A stretch of DNA of 64,000 bases from the NCBI RefSeq assembly GCF_003667275.1, contig NZ_RCNV01000004.1, positions 1 through 64,000 of the forward strand, written 5' to 3'. The notes below the pieces were generated by a model. The model worked only from the letters and a program-made list of their open reading frames with translations. It did no database searches and had not been told where the DNA came from. The stretch is from Mesonia aquimarina (GTDB lineage Bacteria > Bacteroidota > Bacteroidia > Flavobacteriales > Flavobacteriaceae). Below, in pieces: positions 1-9,040 of the stretch (position 1 is the stretch's first letter; every line of letters begins with the position of its first letter). The position numbers and the translations under genes are program-made.

Positions 1-121
1 CCAGAAGAAGACATTCTTATTTAGGAAACAGAACCATTAAAGAATTTGAAATAGATATGTATAATCAAAAACTAGCAGCATAGTCACTCAACTTAAAGTC
101 CAGTTTTTTGTTGCAAGTCCA
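1..121 (+). mobile_element. IS3-family element, right end only
   Basis: The window opens inside an insertion sequence. The reading frame gives the last residues of an IS3-type OrfB, and the element ends at a terminal AAGTCCA (115-121), the same end as the complete IS at 46453-47737. Over this stretch the two copies differ at roughly one base in eight, so they are related elements rather than recent identical copies. The left part lies outside the window. Confidence 0.85.
3..83 (+). CDS. IS3-family transposase OrfB, C-terminal fragment
   Basis: The last 26 codons of an IS3-type DDE transposase run in from the window edge. They match the end of the OrfB at 47699 (shared RRRHS, LGNRTI and EFEIDMYN stretches) and stop at a TAG. 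The catalytic residues lie upstream, outside the window, so it cannot be judged whether this copy is intact. Confidence 0.8.
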   Translation, partial: RRRHSYLGNRTIKEFEIDMYNQKLAA

Positions 122-842
122 AGGTTCAGCTCTTGACATGCTTGGGAAAACCAATGAGTCTATTAAATTATTTGAAAGAGCAATTAAAAAAACTGATGGA
201 CATTACTTACTCTATTACAATTTAGGACTGAACTATTACAAGATAAATGATTTTGAAAACGCTGAAGAAAATGTAATTAAAGGGATTGAATTAAATCCAA
301 ATCATTCAAGTAGTCATTTGATGTTAGCCAACATTCATAACCAAAAAGGAAATGCGGTTCAAACTTTACTTTCTTCACATTATTTTCTCTTTTTAGAGCC
401 AAATTCGCAAAGGTCATTAGATGCTTATTCAATGTTGCAGCAAAACTTTGGCGGAAATGTTTCAAAAGACAATGACAAGCCGAATACTATAAACATTTTA
501 CTTTCACCCAATAACGATAGTCAATTCGGAGCAGCAGAATTAATGGTTTCAATGCTTGAGGCTTCTAAATCTTTAGAAGAAAATGAGGGTAAAAGTGACG
601 ATGAGATGTTTGTTGAAAATACCGAGAAATTTTTCAAAGTCCTTGGAGAGTTGAAAAATGAGAAAAACAAGGAAATTTGGTGGACTTTTTATACCGTATT
701 CTTTTATGAGTTGGCTAAAAGCGAACATTTAGAAGTATACTGTAAGTACATAACACAAATCGGAAATGAAAATTCTAAAAAATGGCTTGAAGAAAATACT
801 GACGCACTGAGTAAATTCGATAAATGGCTGAGAGATAATTAG
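122..842 (+). pseudogene. TPR-repeat protein, 5' end removed by IS insertion
   Basis: An open frame of about 240 codons starts exactly at the IS right end. It begins mid-domain with a TPR helix pair (LGKTNESIKLFERAI) followed by another (LYYNLGLNYYKINDFENAEE, then GIELNPN). The remainder is helical without a recognised domain. The only available start codon is a TTG inside the IS end, so the native start and any signal peptide are gone. After the stop comes AAAC-GTTAACCAAC, the same arrangement of stop, AAAC and core-like motif seen behind the gene at 56005, which hints that this was also a cassette-type gene. Its function is unknown; TPRs usually mediate protein contacts. Confidence 0.7.
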
Positions 843-1275
843 AAACGTTAACCAACAATGCTATAAATAATTACTTGTTCTTGCCTATTTCTGAAAATCT
901 GCGAGAATTTTAAGCTTGGTGTGTACTTGAAATATTTACCTTTAATCCACGGAACTCTTGATAGTTGAAACTCTTAGCTGCAAGTTAAAAAAAACGACTG
1001 TTAAAAATATAATAATGAGTTAATTATGAGGAAAAGGGTTTATCTGAATTTAATTCTTATCATAAAATATCTCTTATCATAATATTAAGTTTTGGACTGA
1101 TTTTGATTATAAAAAACAGGCGAATAATAAATAAACGGAAGTATATAATTGATTGCTAGTGCAAACTTACTTAAGAAAATCCTTGCAGATTTTCTATTCA
1201 GTTTTTATTTGCTAACTTTCGTGCAAAACACACGCAACAAACAAAAAAAACACTTTGTCACACATATAAAAAACG
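843..1275. other. Intergenic spacer, no convincing gene
   Basis: About 430 bases. The first 50 carry the core-like GTTAACCAAC and a short AT-rich stretch resembling the spacers between accessory genes elsewhere in this window. An open frame at 1149-1346 runs through the start of the next gene in another frame and has no family resemblance, so it is not called. Confidence 0.5.
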
Positions 1276-1959
1276 ATGAAGAAGATTATAAAAATTGTTA
1301 TTTGGATTTTAGGAATCTCATTGATTTTATATGTTGGTTTTATTAGCATTGGGTTTTATGTATATCACAGATTACACGGAGAAGCCACTGGAGCGTATGA
1401 CAAAGCCTACTCTGAGTATGTTGAAAATGGTGACATTATTTTTCAGACTTCAAAATCCAATCAAAGTAAAGCCATTCAATTAGCGACTGGCTCGAAGTAC
1501 AGCCATATGGGAATTATTTATGAAAATGAAGGAGAGTTTTTCGTTTACGAAGCGGTTCAACCCGTAAAGCTAACTCCTCTAAATGACTGGATAAGTCGCG
1601 GAAAGAAAAGGCACTATGTTATTAAGCGCCTTGAAAACGCTGACCAAGTATTGACAAATTCTACTTTGATTAAAATGAAAGAAATTGGTGAGCAATTTAA
1701 AGGGAAACCGTATGATATTTACTTTGAATGGTCAGACGAAAAAATCTATTGCTCTGAACTTGTTTGGAAAATCTACAAACAAGCAACAAACATTGAAATC
1801 GGACAGCTTGAACAGCTTTCTGATTTTGACTTGAGCAATGAAATTGTGAAAGCAACAATGAAAGAACGTTACGGAAGCGATATTCCAATGGATGAGAAAG
1901 TAATTTCTCCAGCGGCAATGTTTAATTCGGAAAAATTGATAACAATAGAGGAAAAATAA
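1276..1959 (+). CDS. YiiX-like permuted NlpC/P60 (papain-fold) cysteine hydrolase
   Basis: A 227-residue protein with one N-terminal membrane segment (residues about 5-30) followed by a YiiX/YebB-type permuted NlpC/P60 domain. The family order is visible: GDIIF at 52-56, then catalytic His in YSHMG (H77), then catalytic Cys in YCSELVWKIY (C159). The permuted order (His before Cys) is typical of the family, whose members are thought to act on amide or ester bonds of lipids or peptides near the membrane. The substrate here is unknown. The gene stands alone with long spacers on both sides and no operon partner. The ATG at 1276 is chosen because the hydrophobic segment begins directly after it. 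Confidence 0.85.
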   Translation: MKKIIKIVIWILGISLILYVGFISIGFYVYHRLHGEATGAYDKAYSEYVENGDIIFQTSKSNQSKAIQLATGSKYSHMGIIYENEGEFFVYEAVQPVKLTPLNDWISRGKKRHYVIKRLENADQVLTNSTLIKMKEIGEQFKGKPYDIYFEWSDEKIYCSELVWKIYKQATNIEIGQLEQLSDFDLSNEIVKATMKERYGSDIPMDEKVISPAAMFNSEKLITIEEK

Positions 1960-2110
1960 AAAAATAGTTGTAGCAATATCTCGTAAAATACATGGCCTGC
2001 GGGACACTCAACATACACAATCTCACATATTAAAAAAAGATGTATAACTTAAAAAAGTGATTGTTATCTCGAACGAATAATCATGAATTTCTAATTTTCA
2101 AATTACTTCT

Positions 2111-2539
2111 ATGATAAAATTGAAAGATATAATAATTGACAGAATAAAAGATGTAATACCTCTTATTTTAATTTTATCACTCCCCTATTATTTTGAAATT
2201 ATAAATTTGACATTGAGTCCTTTATTTATATTTTTTTTCTTCTTACTCCTTACGTTCTTTCAATTAATAACGTCTGAAAATTATTTAATAGATTATCAAG
2301 TGATTAATACCAAAATAACCTTCACTTATAAGATTACTCTTTCCAAAAAGATCCAGAAAAAAGAAATTGATTTAAACTCAGTAAAGAAAGTTGAATTTCA
2401 ATCAAAATCTAATCTACTAGAAAACTTTAATGGAATTACTGTTAAATATGAAAATATTGATAAAAATCAAGAAAGGTTTAGTCTGAAAATAAAATCTGAT
2501 ACGATATGGCTACAAATTTTAAATAAATTAAAAGTTTGA
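2111..2539 (+). CDS. Small membrane protein of unknown function
   Basis: A 142-residue protein. An amphipathic start is followed by two closely spaced membrane segments (about residues 14-30 and 34-55) and then a soluble, Lys-rich beta-type domain of about 85 residues. The two-helix plus PH-like soluble tail layout resembles small bacterial membrane proteins with bacterial PH domains, but no diagnostic motif is visible, so the family is not assigned. It is a single gene between AT-rich spacers, in the same orientation as its neighbours but more than 150 bases from each. Confidence 0.6.
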   Translation: MIKLKDIIIDRIKDVIPLILILSLPYYFEIINLTLSPLFIFFFFLLLTFFQLITSENYLIDYQVINTKITFTYKITLSKKIQKKEIDLNSVKKVEFQSKSNLLENFNGITVKYENIDKNQERFSLKIKSDTIWLQILNKLKV

Positions 2540-2710
2540 AAAATCTCAATTAAAATATATAATTGAAAGTATATAGTAAAAAATAAATAAAAACTATAGA
2601 CCACAACTCAGATAAAAAATAGCTACGTTTTATCTAAATTGAAAATTAACTAATAATTATACATTACTAGTCATATAAGAAATCGTAGCTTCCATTTTGA
2701 ACAAACATCG

Positions 2711-3223
2711 ATGAAAAATATTTATTACATTGTTATTTTATTAATCTTTATTCAATCTTGTCAAGATGAATCAAAAAATAACGTGATAATCGATAATTTG
2801 AAATTAAAAGAAAAGAAGTGCCAGAAATACATTGATAAAAATGGCTTCATTAAAATATCTGAACTTAATTTGTCAGAATTATTATCGGAATTGAGGGTTA
2901 GAAATGAACAAAAAAATGAATTGAACATACTAACGACTATTGGACAGACCAAAGCTAATTGGCTAACTGACAAAGACCTTGTATATCTGATTTCAAAAAT
3001 TGAATCAAAAGAAAGATCAAAATGTATTATGAGAGTCTTATCATCTTTTATTCCTGATTCAAAAAATATGACGATTGGAAATCAAGTAATTTCAATAATT
3101 GAAGCTTATCGCAAAAAAGAACCATATCCGAACAATCTTTATATTTGTGAGATTTATGATAAAGAAAAGGTGACTGAAATATTGGAATGGTGGAAAGAAA
3201 AGAACTGTAGGGAACAAAGGTAG
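2711..3223 (+). CDS. Putative lipoprotein of unknown function (intact copy of a duplicated pair)
   Basis: A 170-residue protein with a lipoprotein signal: hydrophobic core IVILLIFIQ followed by the lipobox-like QSC (Cys17). The mature part is helical and charged with no recognised domain. A second copy of the gene lies at 8111-8617, very similar from the start codon through the C-terminal region but broken by a one-base deletion and a nonsense change. This copy is open throughout, so it is the likely functional one. It lies alone between spacers. Confidence 0.7.
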   Translation: MKNIYYIVILLIFIQSCQDESKNNVIIDNLKLKEKKCQKYIDKNGFIKISELNLSELLSELRVRNEQKNELNILTTIGQTKANWLTDKDLVYLISKIESKERSKCIMRVLSSFIPDSKNMTIGNQVISIIEAYRKKEPYPNNLYICEIYDKEKVTEILEWWKEKNCREQR

Positions 3224-3402
3224 CGGTTGATCAAAACCCTAAATTTTAAAAATACTTCATCAATATAAACCGCGTTTAGGTTTTTTCATTCTTAGATTTC
3301 CTATAATAAATAAAAATTGAATTACTTATGTAGTCCCGTTACCAATCAGAATAAATATATTTGTTAGGATGTAACCAGTGGGTAAAAATTTGAATCAAGT
3401 CT

Positions 3403-5067
3403 ATGAAATATATTTTTTTATGCTGTCTATTTTTTCATTTTACAAATACATTTAGTCAAATCAATGAAAAAGAAAAAAATGAAAGCTTCATTAAAATTTG
3501 GGGGTTATTAAAATATTACCACCCAGAAATAAGTGATGGAGAGTTTAATTTCAATAAGGAGTTTATCAAAGAATATCAAAAGTTAGAATTAATTGAGACA
3601 AAGGAAGCTTTTGATAAAGAAATGAGTGATTGGATAGAAAGTTATGGGATAGATGATTTTGTTACAAAAGAAAATAATACACAGGATAATCTTTTTACCG
3701 AAAATTATCATTTTGAATGGATTAATGAATCAAATTATAATTCCAAACTTATTAGTTTGCTAAATAGGTTGAGAAACAATACTAATTACAATAGCTACTA
3801 TGCAAAGGTTAAAAAATTAAGTAGTTCAGTAGATTTCAGTAATGAAATTCCATTAGAGAATTTTGATTATTCTAAAAAAGAACACCGACTATTATTTCTT
3901 GCTTCATTTTGGAATGCCATGAAATATTGGAATGTAAATATTTACTTGACTGACACCCCTTGGGAAAAAGTGTTATATCAATTAATACCAGTTTTTACTG
4001 CAAAAGGAAAAGAAAATTTTGAAAAAGCTAAAGAAAATTTGTTTAGCAAGCTAAATGACTCTCATTCAGATTATAAATACAGTTATACACTTAATTTATT
4101 AAATAAGTTTCCAAACTTTGGAGGGAAAATAATAAATGATTCGTTAGTTATAACTTCCGTGTTTAACGAAAAAAAGTTTCAGGAGGATTCTTTATCTAAA
4201 GGAGATATCATTTACGCAATAAATGATATCTCCTTAAAAGAATATTATCAGAATAAGTTTTCTGAGGTTATAAGTGTTTCAAATCAAAATTACTTAAAAA
4301 GAGCTATTGAAAAAACGTATTTATTAGCCTCGGCTAAGGATTCAATTCTTGTTAATATATTAAAAACTAATGGAGAGCATATAAAGAAATATATTCAATT
4401 GAGTCCTTTAAAGTATGTTGCCGAAAAATATATGCGTTTACGACCTTCAAAGACTGAAAACTGGAAAAAGTTAAATACAGCAATTGGATATATAAACTTA
4501 AACTATATTGACAAGAAGCAGTTAAAGAAAGCATTCAAACATTTTAATCTTTTTAAAGGTATAATTATAGATTTAAGAAACTATCCTAGAAATATTGGTA
4601 CATCAGATATAGCGAAACACCTTTACCCGGAAAAAACTACATTTGTAAAAGCACTTACATCAATAAAACCTTCTTATGGCGAATATGACTCAACTACAGC
4701 TTTAAGTTTCATAAACAATCCTTTTAAAGCAGGAAGGAGAAATAAAGCCTATTTTAAAGGAGAGGTAGTCCTACTAGTCGATAGAAAAACGGCCAGTAAA
4801 GCAGAGTGGATAGGAATGGCAATTCAAGCATCGCCAAACTGTACAACTATTGGAGAACAAACTTTTGGCGCGGTGATGAATAGAAATCAAATACCGCTCA
4901 TCGATGGTACCACAATCGACTTTACAGGAGTTGGAGCATTTTATCCAAATGATGAAGGCGTTCAACGAAGAGGATTAAAGTTAGATTATGAAATCAAAGA
5001 GAGTGCATTACACTACAACAAAAATTTATATATAGAAAAAGCAATAGAATTAATTAATCAAGAATAA
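3403..5067 (+). CDS. Secreted S41-family peptidase with PDZ-like domain
   Basis: A 554-residue protein with a signal peptide (cleavage probably after about residue 18, TFSQ). An N-terminal helical cap includes the family-typical IWGLLKYYHP. A PDZ-like segment (about 240-335, with GDIIYAIND) precedes the S41 protease fold, which begins at IGYINLNYI and contains IIIDLRNYP. The likely nucleophile is Ser465 in the TASKAEW motif, aligning with SASE of C-terminal processing proteases. The Lys normally found about 25 residues later in CtpA-type enzymes is not evident (TIGEQTFGAVMN). This is common in the Bacteroidota branch, so the catalytic partner is uncertain. A role in periplasmic peptide degradation is inferred from the family. 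The gene stands alone. Confidence 0.85.
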   Translation: MKYIFLCCLFFHFTNTFSQINEKEKNESFIKIWGLLKYYHPEISDGEFNFNKEFIKEYQKLELIETKEAFDKEMSDWIESYGIDDFVTKENNTQDNLFTENYHFEWINESNYNSKLISLLNRLRNNTNYNSYYAKVKKLSSSVDFSNEIPLENFDYSKKEHRLLFLASFWNAMKYWNVNIYLTDTPWEKVLYQLIPVFTAKGKENFEKAKENLFSKLNDSHSDYKYSYTLNLLNKFPNFGGKIINDSLVITSVFNEKKFQEDSLSKGDIIYAINDISLKEYYQNKFSEVISVSNQNYLKRAIEKTYLLASAKDSILVNILKTNGEHIKKYIQLSPLKYVAEKYMRLRPSKTENWKKLNTAIGYINLNYIDKKQLKKAFKHFNLFKGIIIDLRNYPRNIGTSDIAKHLYPEKTTFVKALTSIKPSYGEYDSTTALSFINNPFKAGRRNKAYFKGEVVLLVDRKTASKAEWIGMAIQASPNCTTIGEQTFGAVMNRNQIPLIDGTTIDFTGVGAFYPNDEGVQRRGLKLDYEIKESALHYNKNLYIEKAIELINQE

Positions 5068-5213
5068 AAACTTTTGCTGACTTAAGACGTATACCAAAGA
5101 TTTCGGCTGCATGCCCTGCAGACAAAACCACGCAAGTATAAAAGTCGGTAATTTTAGCTATCTTAGTTTTTAATCAATCGGTAAAGGACTGTTATGAATT
5201 AAAAAAAACAGGC

Positions 5214-6515
5214 ATGAAGCAATTATTTATTTTTTTATTAGTTCTTGCGATTTACTTTCCTGCCGGATTAATAGCGCAAGAAGAGAGCATATATATTAAA
5301 GCGGGAAAATTATACGATAGTAAAAATAATAAGCTATTAAAAAACAAGATCATACACATCAAAGGATCGAAAATTATTGAGATTGGAGAATTTGAATCTC
5401 TACCTAAAAATATTCAAGCAATAGATTTAACAGGTTACACCGTTCTTCCAGGATTAATAGATGCACATACCCATGTACTTTTCTCTCAAGAGGCGAACGA
5501 AGATTTTGCGGAACATAGCATTCATTCACTTACAATGGAAAGTGACGCCTTAAGAATACTCCGAGGTTCTAAAAGAGCCAAAAGTTATTTATATCAAGGA
5601 ATAACAAGTATTAAGGATCTTGGAAACTCCGGATTATATCTTGATGTAGCCCTGAGAGATGCTATAAACGAAGGAACAGTTGAAGGACCACGTATTTTTG
5701 CTTCGGGACCTATTTTAGCTGCAAAGGGTGGACAAATTTATGGAGTACTTCCTGAACATCAAAACATAATAAATTTAGAATACCGAATAATAACTGGTCC
5801 TGAAGATGCAAAAAATGCTGTTCGTGAACATGTAAACCAGAATGTAGATATCATTAAAATTTGTGCTGACAATCTTCCGAATAAAACCTATTTAACAATT
5901 GACGAAATAAAAGCTATTGTCAAAACAGCACACGCATACCAATTAAAAGTGACAGCTCATTGTGTCACAAATCAGTCAGCTTGGAACGCTATCGAAGCTG
6001 GTGTTGATGGTATTGAGCATGGGTTTAATTTAGCAGATAGCACCTTAACTAAAATGGCAGAAAACCAAATTTATCTAGTCCCTACAGAAAACAGCAAAGA
6101 GTACATGAACACCTATGTTAAACTCGCGGGATATAAAGAAAATGAAATTGGTTGGATTGATAAATATCTAAACAAAATGAGAAACAGACTTAATAAGGCC
6201 ATTGATAAAGGAGTCCCAATAGTAGCAGGGTCTGATAATTATACAGATATAAAAGTGTCTAGAGGAGAATCGTCTTTTGATATGTTTCAATACTATTTTG
6301 ATGCAGGGATGAAGCCATTAGATATTTTACAATCTAGTACATACATTTCAGCCAAGCATTTAAATAAAGAAAATGAAATTGGATATATAATTCCTCAAGC
6401 AAATGCAGACATCATTGCCGTTAAAGGAGATTTAATTAATGATTTTATCCCTACGATAGAAAATGTTGTATTCATAATGAAGAATGGAAAGGTTTATAAA
6501 AATAAAAGCGATTAA
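5214..6515 (+). CDS. Secreted metal-dependent amidohydrolase (imidazolonepropionase/prolidase-like)
   Basis: A 433-residue protein with a signal peptide ending near AGLIAQ. The amidohydrolase superfamily pattern is complete: HxH in LIDAHTHV (H85, H87), a lysine suited to carboxylation in VDIIKICAD (K215), His in VTAHC (H249), His in GIEHGF (H269) and the metal-binding Asp in VAGSDNYTD (D341). Members of this secreted subgroup act on dipeptides such as Xaa-Pro or on cyclic amides, and the substrate cannot be chosen from sequence. It follows the S41 peptidase in the same orientation 146 bases away. Separate transcription is likely, though a shared peptide-scavenging role is possible. Confidence 0.9.
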   Translation: MKQLFIFLLVLAIYFPAGLIAQEESIYIKAGKLYDSKNNKLLKNKIIHIKGSKIIEIGEFESLPKNIQAIDLTGYTVLPGLIDAHTHVLFSQEANEDFAEHSIHSLTMESDALRILRGSKRAKSYLYQGITSIKDLGNSGLYLDVALRDAINEGTVEGPRIFASGPILAAKGGQIYGVLPEHQNIINLEYRIITGPEDAKNAVREHVNQNVDIIKICADNLPNKTYLTIDEIKAIVKTAHAYQLKVTAHCVTNQSAWNAIEAGVDGIEHGFNLADSTLTKMAENQIYLVPTENSKEYMNTYVKLAGYKENEIGWIDKYLNKMRNRLNKAIDKGVPIVAGSDNYTDIKVSRGESSFDMFQYYFDAGMKPLDILQSSTYISAKHLNKENEIGYIIPQANADIIAVKGDLINDFIPTIENVVFIMKNGKVYKNKSD

Positions 6516-6684
6516 AATTTATATTAAAAAACATATATCAACAACGGCCATAATGCATTGAGGTATGATTTTCGGTAGAAAATTCCTTAATTTTATTAAT
6601 GGCAAGCTTATGGCGGAAAAATTCAGCTGATTTTTTTCTGCAACGAAACCATAGTTAAAAACATAAGTCATTTGAACAAGACGA

Positions 6685-7206
6685 ATGAAAAAATCAATTT
6701 TAAAATTAACACTACTATTTTTAATGCTCTGTAGCTGTCAAACCGAAAAAAAAGACAGCGAAAAAAAAGAATATTTACGTTGGGTTGGAGACATTGAGCA
6801 AAATGATAAAATAGATGAAACAGAATTTAAAGTTTGCAACGGAGATGCAAACATTCTTCAATATTTCAATTTGGGTAAAGGACCTATTTATAGCGGAGAA
6901 AAATCTAAAATTTTAAACACATTTAAAACAAAATATCAACCAATATCAGATAAAAATCAGAATGGACTAATCAGAATAAGGTTTATCGTAAACTGTAAAG
7001 GGAATGCAGGAAGATTTCGAGTTTTGCAATCAGATTACGATTATCAAGAAAAAGAGTTTGATAACGAAATTGTTTCTCAGTTTTTAAACATAACGAAAGG
7101 AATTGATAATTGGGTAGTTTTAGAAAGAGATGAAGTGCCCGTTGATTATTATATGTATTTAATATTCAAAATTACAGACGGAGAACTAATAGAAATTTTA
7201 CCTTAA
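6685..7206 (+). CDS. Lipoprotein with a TonB-C-like domain
   Basis: A 173-residue protein with a lipoprotein signal (LLFLMLCSC, lipid Cys at about 18). After a charged linker, residues about 90-170 show the pattern of TonB C-terminal-like domains: NGLIRIRFIVNCKGNAGRF followed by FDNEIVSQFL and a final beta strand. It is not a full TonB because no membrane anchor or Pro-rich spacer is present. The stop overlaps the start of the next gene by one base (TAATG), which indicates translational coupling with the TPR protein at 7206. The pair probably works together at the envelope; the role is unknown. Confidence 0.75.
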   Translation: MKKSILKLTLLFLMLCSCQTEKKDSEKKEYLRWVGDIEQNDKIDETEFKVCNGDANILQYFNLGKGPIYSGEKSKILNTFKTKYQPISDKNQNGLIRIRFIVNCKGNAGRFRVLQSDYDYQEKEFDNEIVSQFLNITKGIDNWVVLERDEVPVDYYMYLIFKITDGELIEILP

Positions 7207-8033
7207 TGAAATATTTTAATCTTTTAATAGTACTGTTTCCATTTTCAAGTGTGTTTGCGCAACCAAATTGCGAAGCTTATAAATATTACGGAGATACCTT
7301 AAAATATGAAGCTTGTAAAAAAGCAATGGAAATTAAAGGTCATTACCAATTCAGTAAAGAATACCAAACCGTTTTAGACCAATCAATCGAGATAGACCCA
7401 ACATTCGATTACGCTTATTGGGCAAAATCCATTGCCTATTTAAAAAGTGGAGACTTTGTGACTTGGAAAAAACTAATTGACAAAGCGGTTGCATACAATC
7501 CAAAAGGACATTTAGGCTATAGAGGTTGGTGTCGCTATCAATTCTTCAGAGATTATAAAGGAGCAATCAAAGACATTGAAAAATTGGATAGTTTGGTAGG
7601 TTATGATATTGGTCAATCTCAAAACGGAACTTATCATTTAAATATCGCCAAAGGCCTGTGTTACAAAGCCATCGAAAAACAAGAAAAAGCAATTGAAATT
7701 ATAGAAAAACAAATCAAATTAAACGAAGAGGAAGATTTTGTAGGAGCATATGATTATCTACACCTTGGAGTTCTTTATTTAGAAACTAAAAAATTTGAAA
7801 AGGCAGTTGAGACATTCAACAAACAATCGCAAAACAATGAAATAGCAGAAAATCAATATTATTTGGCGTTGACTTATCAAGAGTTAGACAAACCTGCCAA
7901 GTATAAATCTTGTTTGGAAAAAGTAAAGGAACTTTACATACAGGGAAGAAAAATGTACGATCCATATTCAAATCCTATGGACAAAATATATTTAGAAAAT
8001 ATTGAAAACGAACTAAAAAAGGATTACAAGTAA
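7206..8033 (+). CDS. Secreted TPR-repeat protein
   Basis: A 275-residue protein with an N-terminal signal peptide (cleavage near SVFAQ). It has several TPR motifs: one around YQTVLDQSIEIDPTFDYAYW, then a unit with YNPKGHLGYRGWCRYQF, and further ones near AYDYLHLGVLYLETKKFEKA and AENQYYLALTYQELDKPAK. TPR proteins provide protein-binding surfaces, and no catalytic domain is present. Its ATG overlaps the stop codon of the upstream lipoprotein, so the two form a coupled two-gene operon. The partner is probably the TonB-C-like lipoprotein or another envelope protein; this is inference from context. Confidence 0.8.
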   Translation: MKYFNLLIVLFPFSSVFAQPNCEAYKYYGDTLKYEACKKAMEIKGHYQFSKEYQTVLDQSIEIDPTFDYAYWAKSIAYLKSGDFVTWKKLIDKAVAYNPKGHLGYRGWCRYQFFRDYKGAIKDIEKLDSLVGYDIGQSQNGTYHLNIAKGLCYKAIEKQEKAIEIIEKQIKLNEEEDFVGAYDYLHLGVLYLETKKFEKAVETFNKQSQNNEIAENQYYLALTYQELDKPAKYKSCLEKVKELYIQGRKMYDPYSNPMDKIYLENIENELKKDYK

Positions 8034-8110
8034 TTGCTGTGCTAAATTAACTGTTAAAGCACCCAATTAAATCGTACAAAAGCCATTTATTAATCATTTG
8101 ACAAGCATCA

Positions 8111-8617
8111 ATGAAAAACCTTTATTACATTGTTATTTTATTAATCTTTATTCAATCTTGCCAAGATGAATCAAAAAATAATGTGATCTTCGATAATTTG
8201 AAATTAAAAGAAAAGAAGTGCCAGAAATACATTGATAAAAATGGCTTCATTAAAATATCTGAACTTAATTTGTCAGAATTATTATCCGAATTGAAGGTTA
8301 AAAATGAACAAAAAAATGAATTGAACTTACTAACGACTATTGGACAGACCAAAGCTGATTGGTTAACTGAAAAAGACCTTGTAATCTGATTTCAAAAATT
8401 GAATCAAAAGAAAAATCAAAATGTATTATAAGAACCATATCATCTGTTATTCCTGATTCAAAAAATATGACGATTGGAAATCAAGTAATTTCAATAATTG
8501 AAGCTTACCGCAAAAAAGAACCATATCCGAACAAGCTTTATATTTGTGAGATTTATGACAAAGAAAAAGTAAATGAAATATTGGAATAGTGGAAAGAAAA
8601 AAGCGGTATCGTAAATT
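8111..8617 (+). pseudogene. Broken second copy of the lipoprotein gene at 2711
   Basis: The sequence is very similar to 2711-3223 along its whole length, including part of the upstream leader. The frame is lost at about 8382, where GTATATCTG of the intact copy reads GTAATCTG, a one-base deletion. Further on, the Trp codon TGG of the intact copy is TAG at about 8587. A 92-codon truncated product (8111-8389) could still be made and would keep the lipoprotein signal. Two independent lesions argue for a true pseudogene rather than a read error. Confidence 0.85.
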
Positions 8618-8677
8618 AAAAATAATCGCTAACTCAATCCATAACTTAAATTATACCAAACAACTGACTAAAAAGTT

Positions 8678-8884
8678 TTAAGTTGTTTTCTCATTTTCCT
8701 TATGAATAGCACATGCTAAACTTTTATTGTCTTCTTCTAAATGAGTGGTAATATTTTTGATGTCTTTTTTTGAAAAGCCTTGATGATATTTTGCAATAGC
8801 TTCAATTTTTGTGGGTCTCAACCAAAAACCGGTGATTTGTCGAAAATTATTTTTAATGATTTTCTCAGGAATATCATCATACAA
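8678..8884 (-). CDS. Small protein of unknown function, possibly a gene remnant
   Basis: A 68-codon frame that opens with TTG. The reading continues upstream without an ATG until an in-frame TAA, so it may be the 3' remnant of a larger gene. The composition is protein-like (a WLRPTKIEAIAKYHQGFS stretch and a helical, charged C-terminus), but I recognise no family. It lies between the plus-strand accessory genes and the AraC-type regulator, in the opposite orientation. Confidence 0.35.
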   Translation of the reverse strand: MYDDIPEKIIKNNFRQITGFWLRPTKIEAIAKYHQGFSKKDIKNITTHLEEDNKSLACAIHKENEKTT

Positions 8885-8990
8885 AAGTGGGCATTCCTTC
8901 TCTTTTTCAAAAGTATTTTATACCAAATAAAAATTTCATCGGTATTTTGTATGTATTAATTTTAATAGCGTTAAATATAAAAGCAAATTA

Positions 8991-9032
8991 GTTAGTCTTG
9001 GTAATAAAAGTTACCTATGTTAACAGACTAAC
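8991..9032. promoter_or_regulatory. Nested palindrome directly upstream of the AraC-type regulator
   Basis: Outer arms GTTAGTCT (8991-8998) and AGACTAAC (9025-9032) enclose a second inverted repeat, GGTAA (9000-9004) and TTACC (9011-9015). The element ends 8 bases before the ATG at 9041. It could be an operator for autoregulation or an mRNA hairpin near the start codon; the sequence alone does not decide. Confidence 0.5.
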
Positions 9033-9040
9033 TACCACCT

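Noticed and set aside
1149-1346. Open frame overlapping the YiiX-like gene start
   Set aside because: Starts at a TTG, overlaps the real gene in another frame and has no family resemblance.
3403-5067. S41 peptidase as an inactive homologue because the CtpA-type Lys is missing
   Set aside because: Many Bacteroidota S41 peptidases lack that Lys at this position; the Ser-containing motif is present, so inactivity cannot be concluded.
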